The position numbers and the translations under genes are program-made. A stretch of 64,000 nucleotides of DNA from Streptomyces syringium (GTDB lineage: Bacteria; Actinomycetota; Actinomycetes; Streptomycetales; Streptomycetaceae). The DNA is taken from positions 186,001 to 250,000 of the forward strand of contig NZ_JAGIOH010000001.1 in assembly GCF_017876625.1 (NCBI RefSeq), in the 5' to 3' direction. This document shows positions 63,541 to 64,000 of the stretch, piece by piece. The notes below the pieces were generated by a model. That model was not told the origin of the DNA. It saw only the letters and a program-made list of their open reading frames with translations, and ran no database searches. Every line of letters begins with the position of its first letter. The first letter of the stretch is position 1.

Positions 63541-63933
63541 GTGCGAGTCCGGTTTCGGTGATGAAGCCATCGAGGAGGTGGGGGTGGTACTGCATCCGTT
63601 TGAGCCGGTCCTGGTGTGTGCGGCGAGCTGGTCGGTGGTGCCGGCGGCGAGGTTGCCCAGGCTCTTTTTGAGGTGGGCTCATACGCTCTCGGCCGGGTTG
63701 AGGTCCGGTGCATAGGTGGAAAGGCGGAAGAGGGTCGGCCAGCTCTCGCAGATGGCCAGCAGTTCCCGCATCGCGGTGTCCTTGTGCTGGGTGGATTTGT
63801 CCCACACGAGCACAAGGTTCCCGCCGAGGTACGAACCGCGCCCCGGCAACCGCACCCGCTTCGAGTGGTTGGGCGACACCCCCTGACCCCCACCGCTCCG
63901 GCATGGGGCCGGCAGCGGCAGACCAGCCGCCAA
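63541..63933 (-). pseudogene. IS630-family transposase 3' fragment
   Basis: NLVLVWDKSTQHKDTAMREL (second Asp) and LFRLSTYAPDLNPAES, then a stop, then AHLKKSLGNLAAGTTDQLA and TPTSSMASSPKPDSHS in other frames. The residues before it (LPGRGSYLGG) do not match the family. A decayed end only. The last ~70 bases of the window show nothing more. Confidence 0.65.
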
Positions 63934-64000
63934 CAGGCCTATACCTGTGTCAACATGCCGGTGGGCTCCCGGGCGGGGGCGCCCGGCGTGCCCGCTCCCG

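Overview
The base composition, codon use, gene families (NsdA-type and XRE/DUF5753 regulators, DUF6415 proteins, 2-methylisoborneol-type terpene synthases) and functional-looking TTA leucine codons point to a Streptomyces or a close relative. The density of insertion sequences, truncated genes and a dead integrase points to accessory DNA, most likely a chromosome arm or a large, probably linear, plasmid. No rRNA, tRNA, CRISPR array or replication origin was recognised.

Layout. (1) 0-4.5 kb: a partial zinc-finger gene, a short DUF6192-type gene, and a two-gene cassette (secreted glycine-zipper protein plus small membrane protein) lying between two inverted ~145-bp repeats, followed by a 1.6-kb IS. 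(2) 4.9-13.4 kb, minus strand: a tightly overlapping operon of radical SAM protein, Asp/Glu-racemase-like protein, HhH-GPD-like protein, PfkB kinase, double nucleoside deoxyribosyltransferase, P-loop nucleotide kinase and MazG-like protein. An IS21-family element with a 4-bp target duplication cuts the P-loop kinase. (3) 13.6-18 kb: two NsdA-like regulators of equal length (461 aa), an SDR and a TrmO-like methyltransferase. (4) 18.1-26.9 kb, plus strand: a regulatory-looking accessory cluster (primase-N-like protein, three DUF6415 paralogs, NUDIX, GNAT, LuxR proteins, XRE/DUF5753 pair, roadblock protein) carrying at least seven TTA codons in six genes, plus a decayed glutamine synthetase. (5) 27.2-33.6 kb: a second IS21 element, a broken tyrosine recombinase, an IS5-family element and an IS630 remnant. 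(6) 33.6-39.4 kb, minus strand: SNF2 helicase, a SWIM-zinc-finger gene frameshifted by an 8-bp tandem duplication, and a LexA-type repressor. (7) 39.4-62.6 kb: a terpenoid island bracketed by two inverted beta-propeller-like paralogs. It holds DXS, a decayed ispG, a cytochrome P450, a geranyl-diphosphate C-methyltransferase homologue, a second methyltransferase and two MIB-type terpene synthases; a second GPP methyltransferase gene is split by a third IS21 element. (8) 62.6-64 kb: overlapping transposase debris.

How it may work together (inference). In the terpenoid island DXS would feed isoprenoid precursor supply, the C-methyltransferase would make 2-methyl-GPP, the two synthases would cyclise it to C11 terpenoids, and the P450 and second methyltransferase could tailor the product. 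The 5-13 kb operon looks like a nucleotide or base salvage/modification pathway with no assigned product. Much of the window is decaying: at least eight genes are visibly broken by insertion, frameshift or stop codon. In the two cases with matching target duplications (nucleotide kinase and second GPP methyltransferase) the host reading frame can be rebuilt exactly by removing the element.
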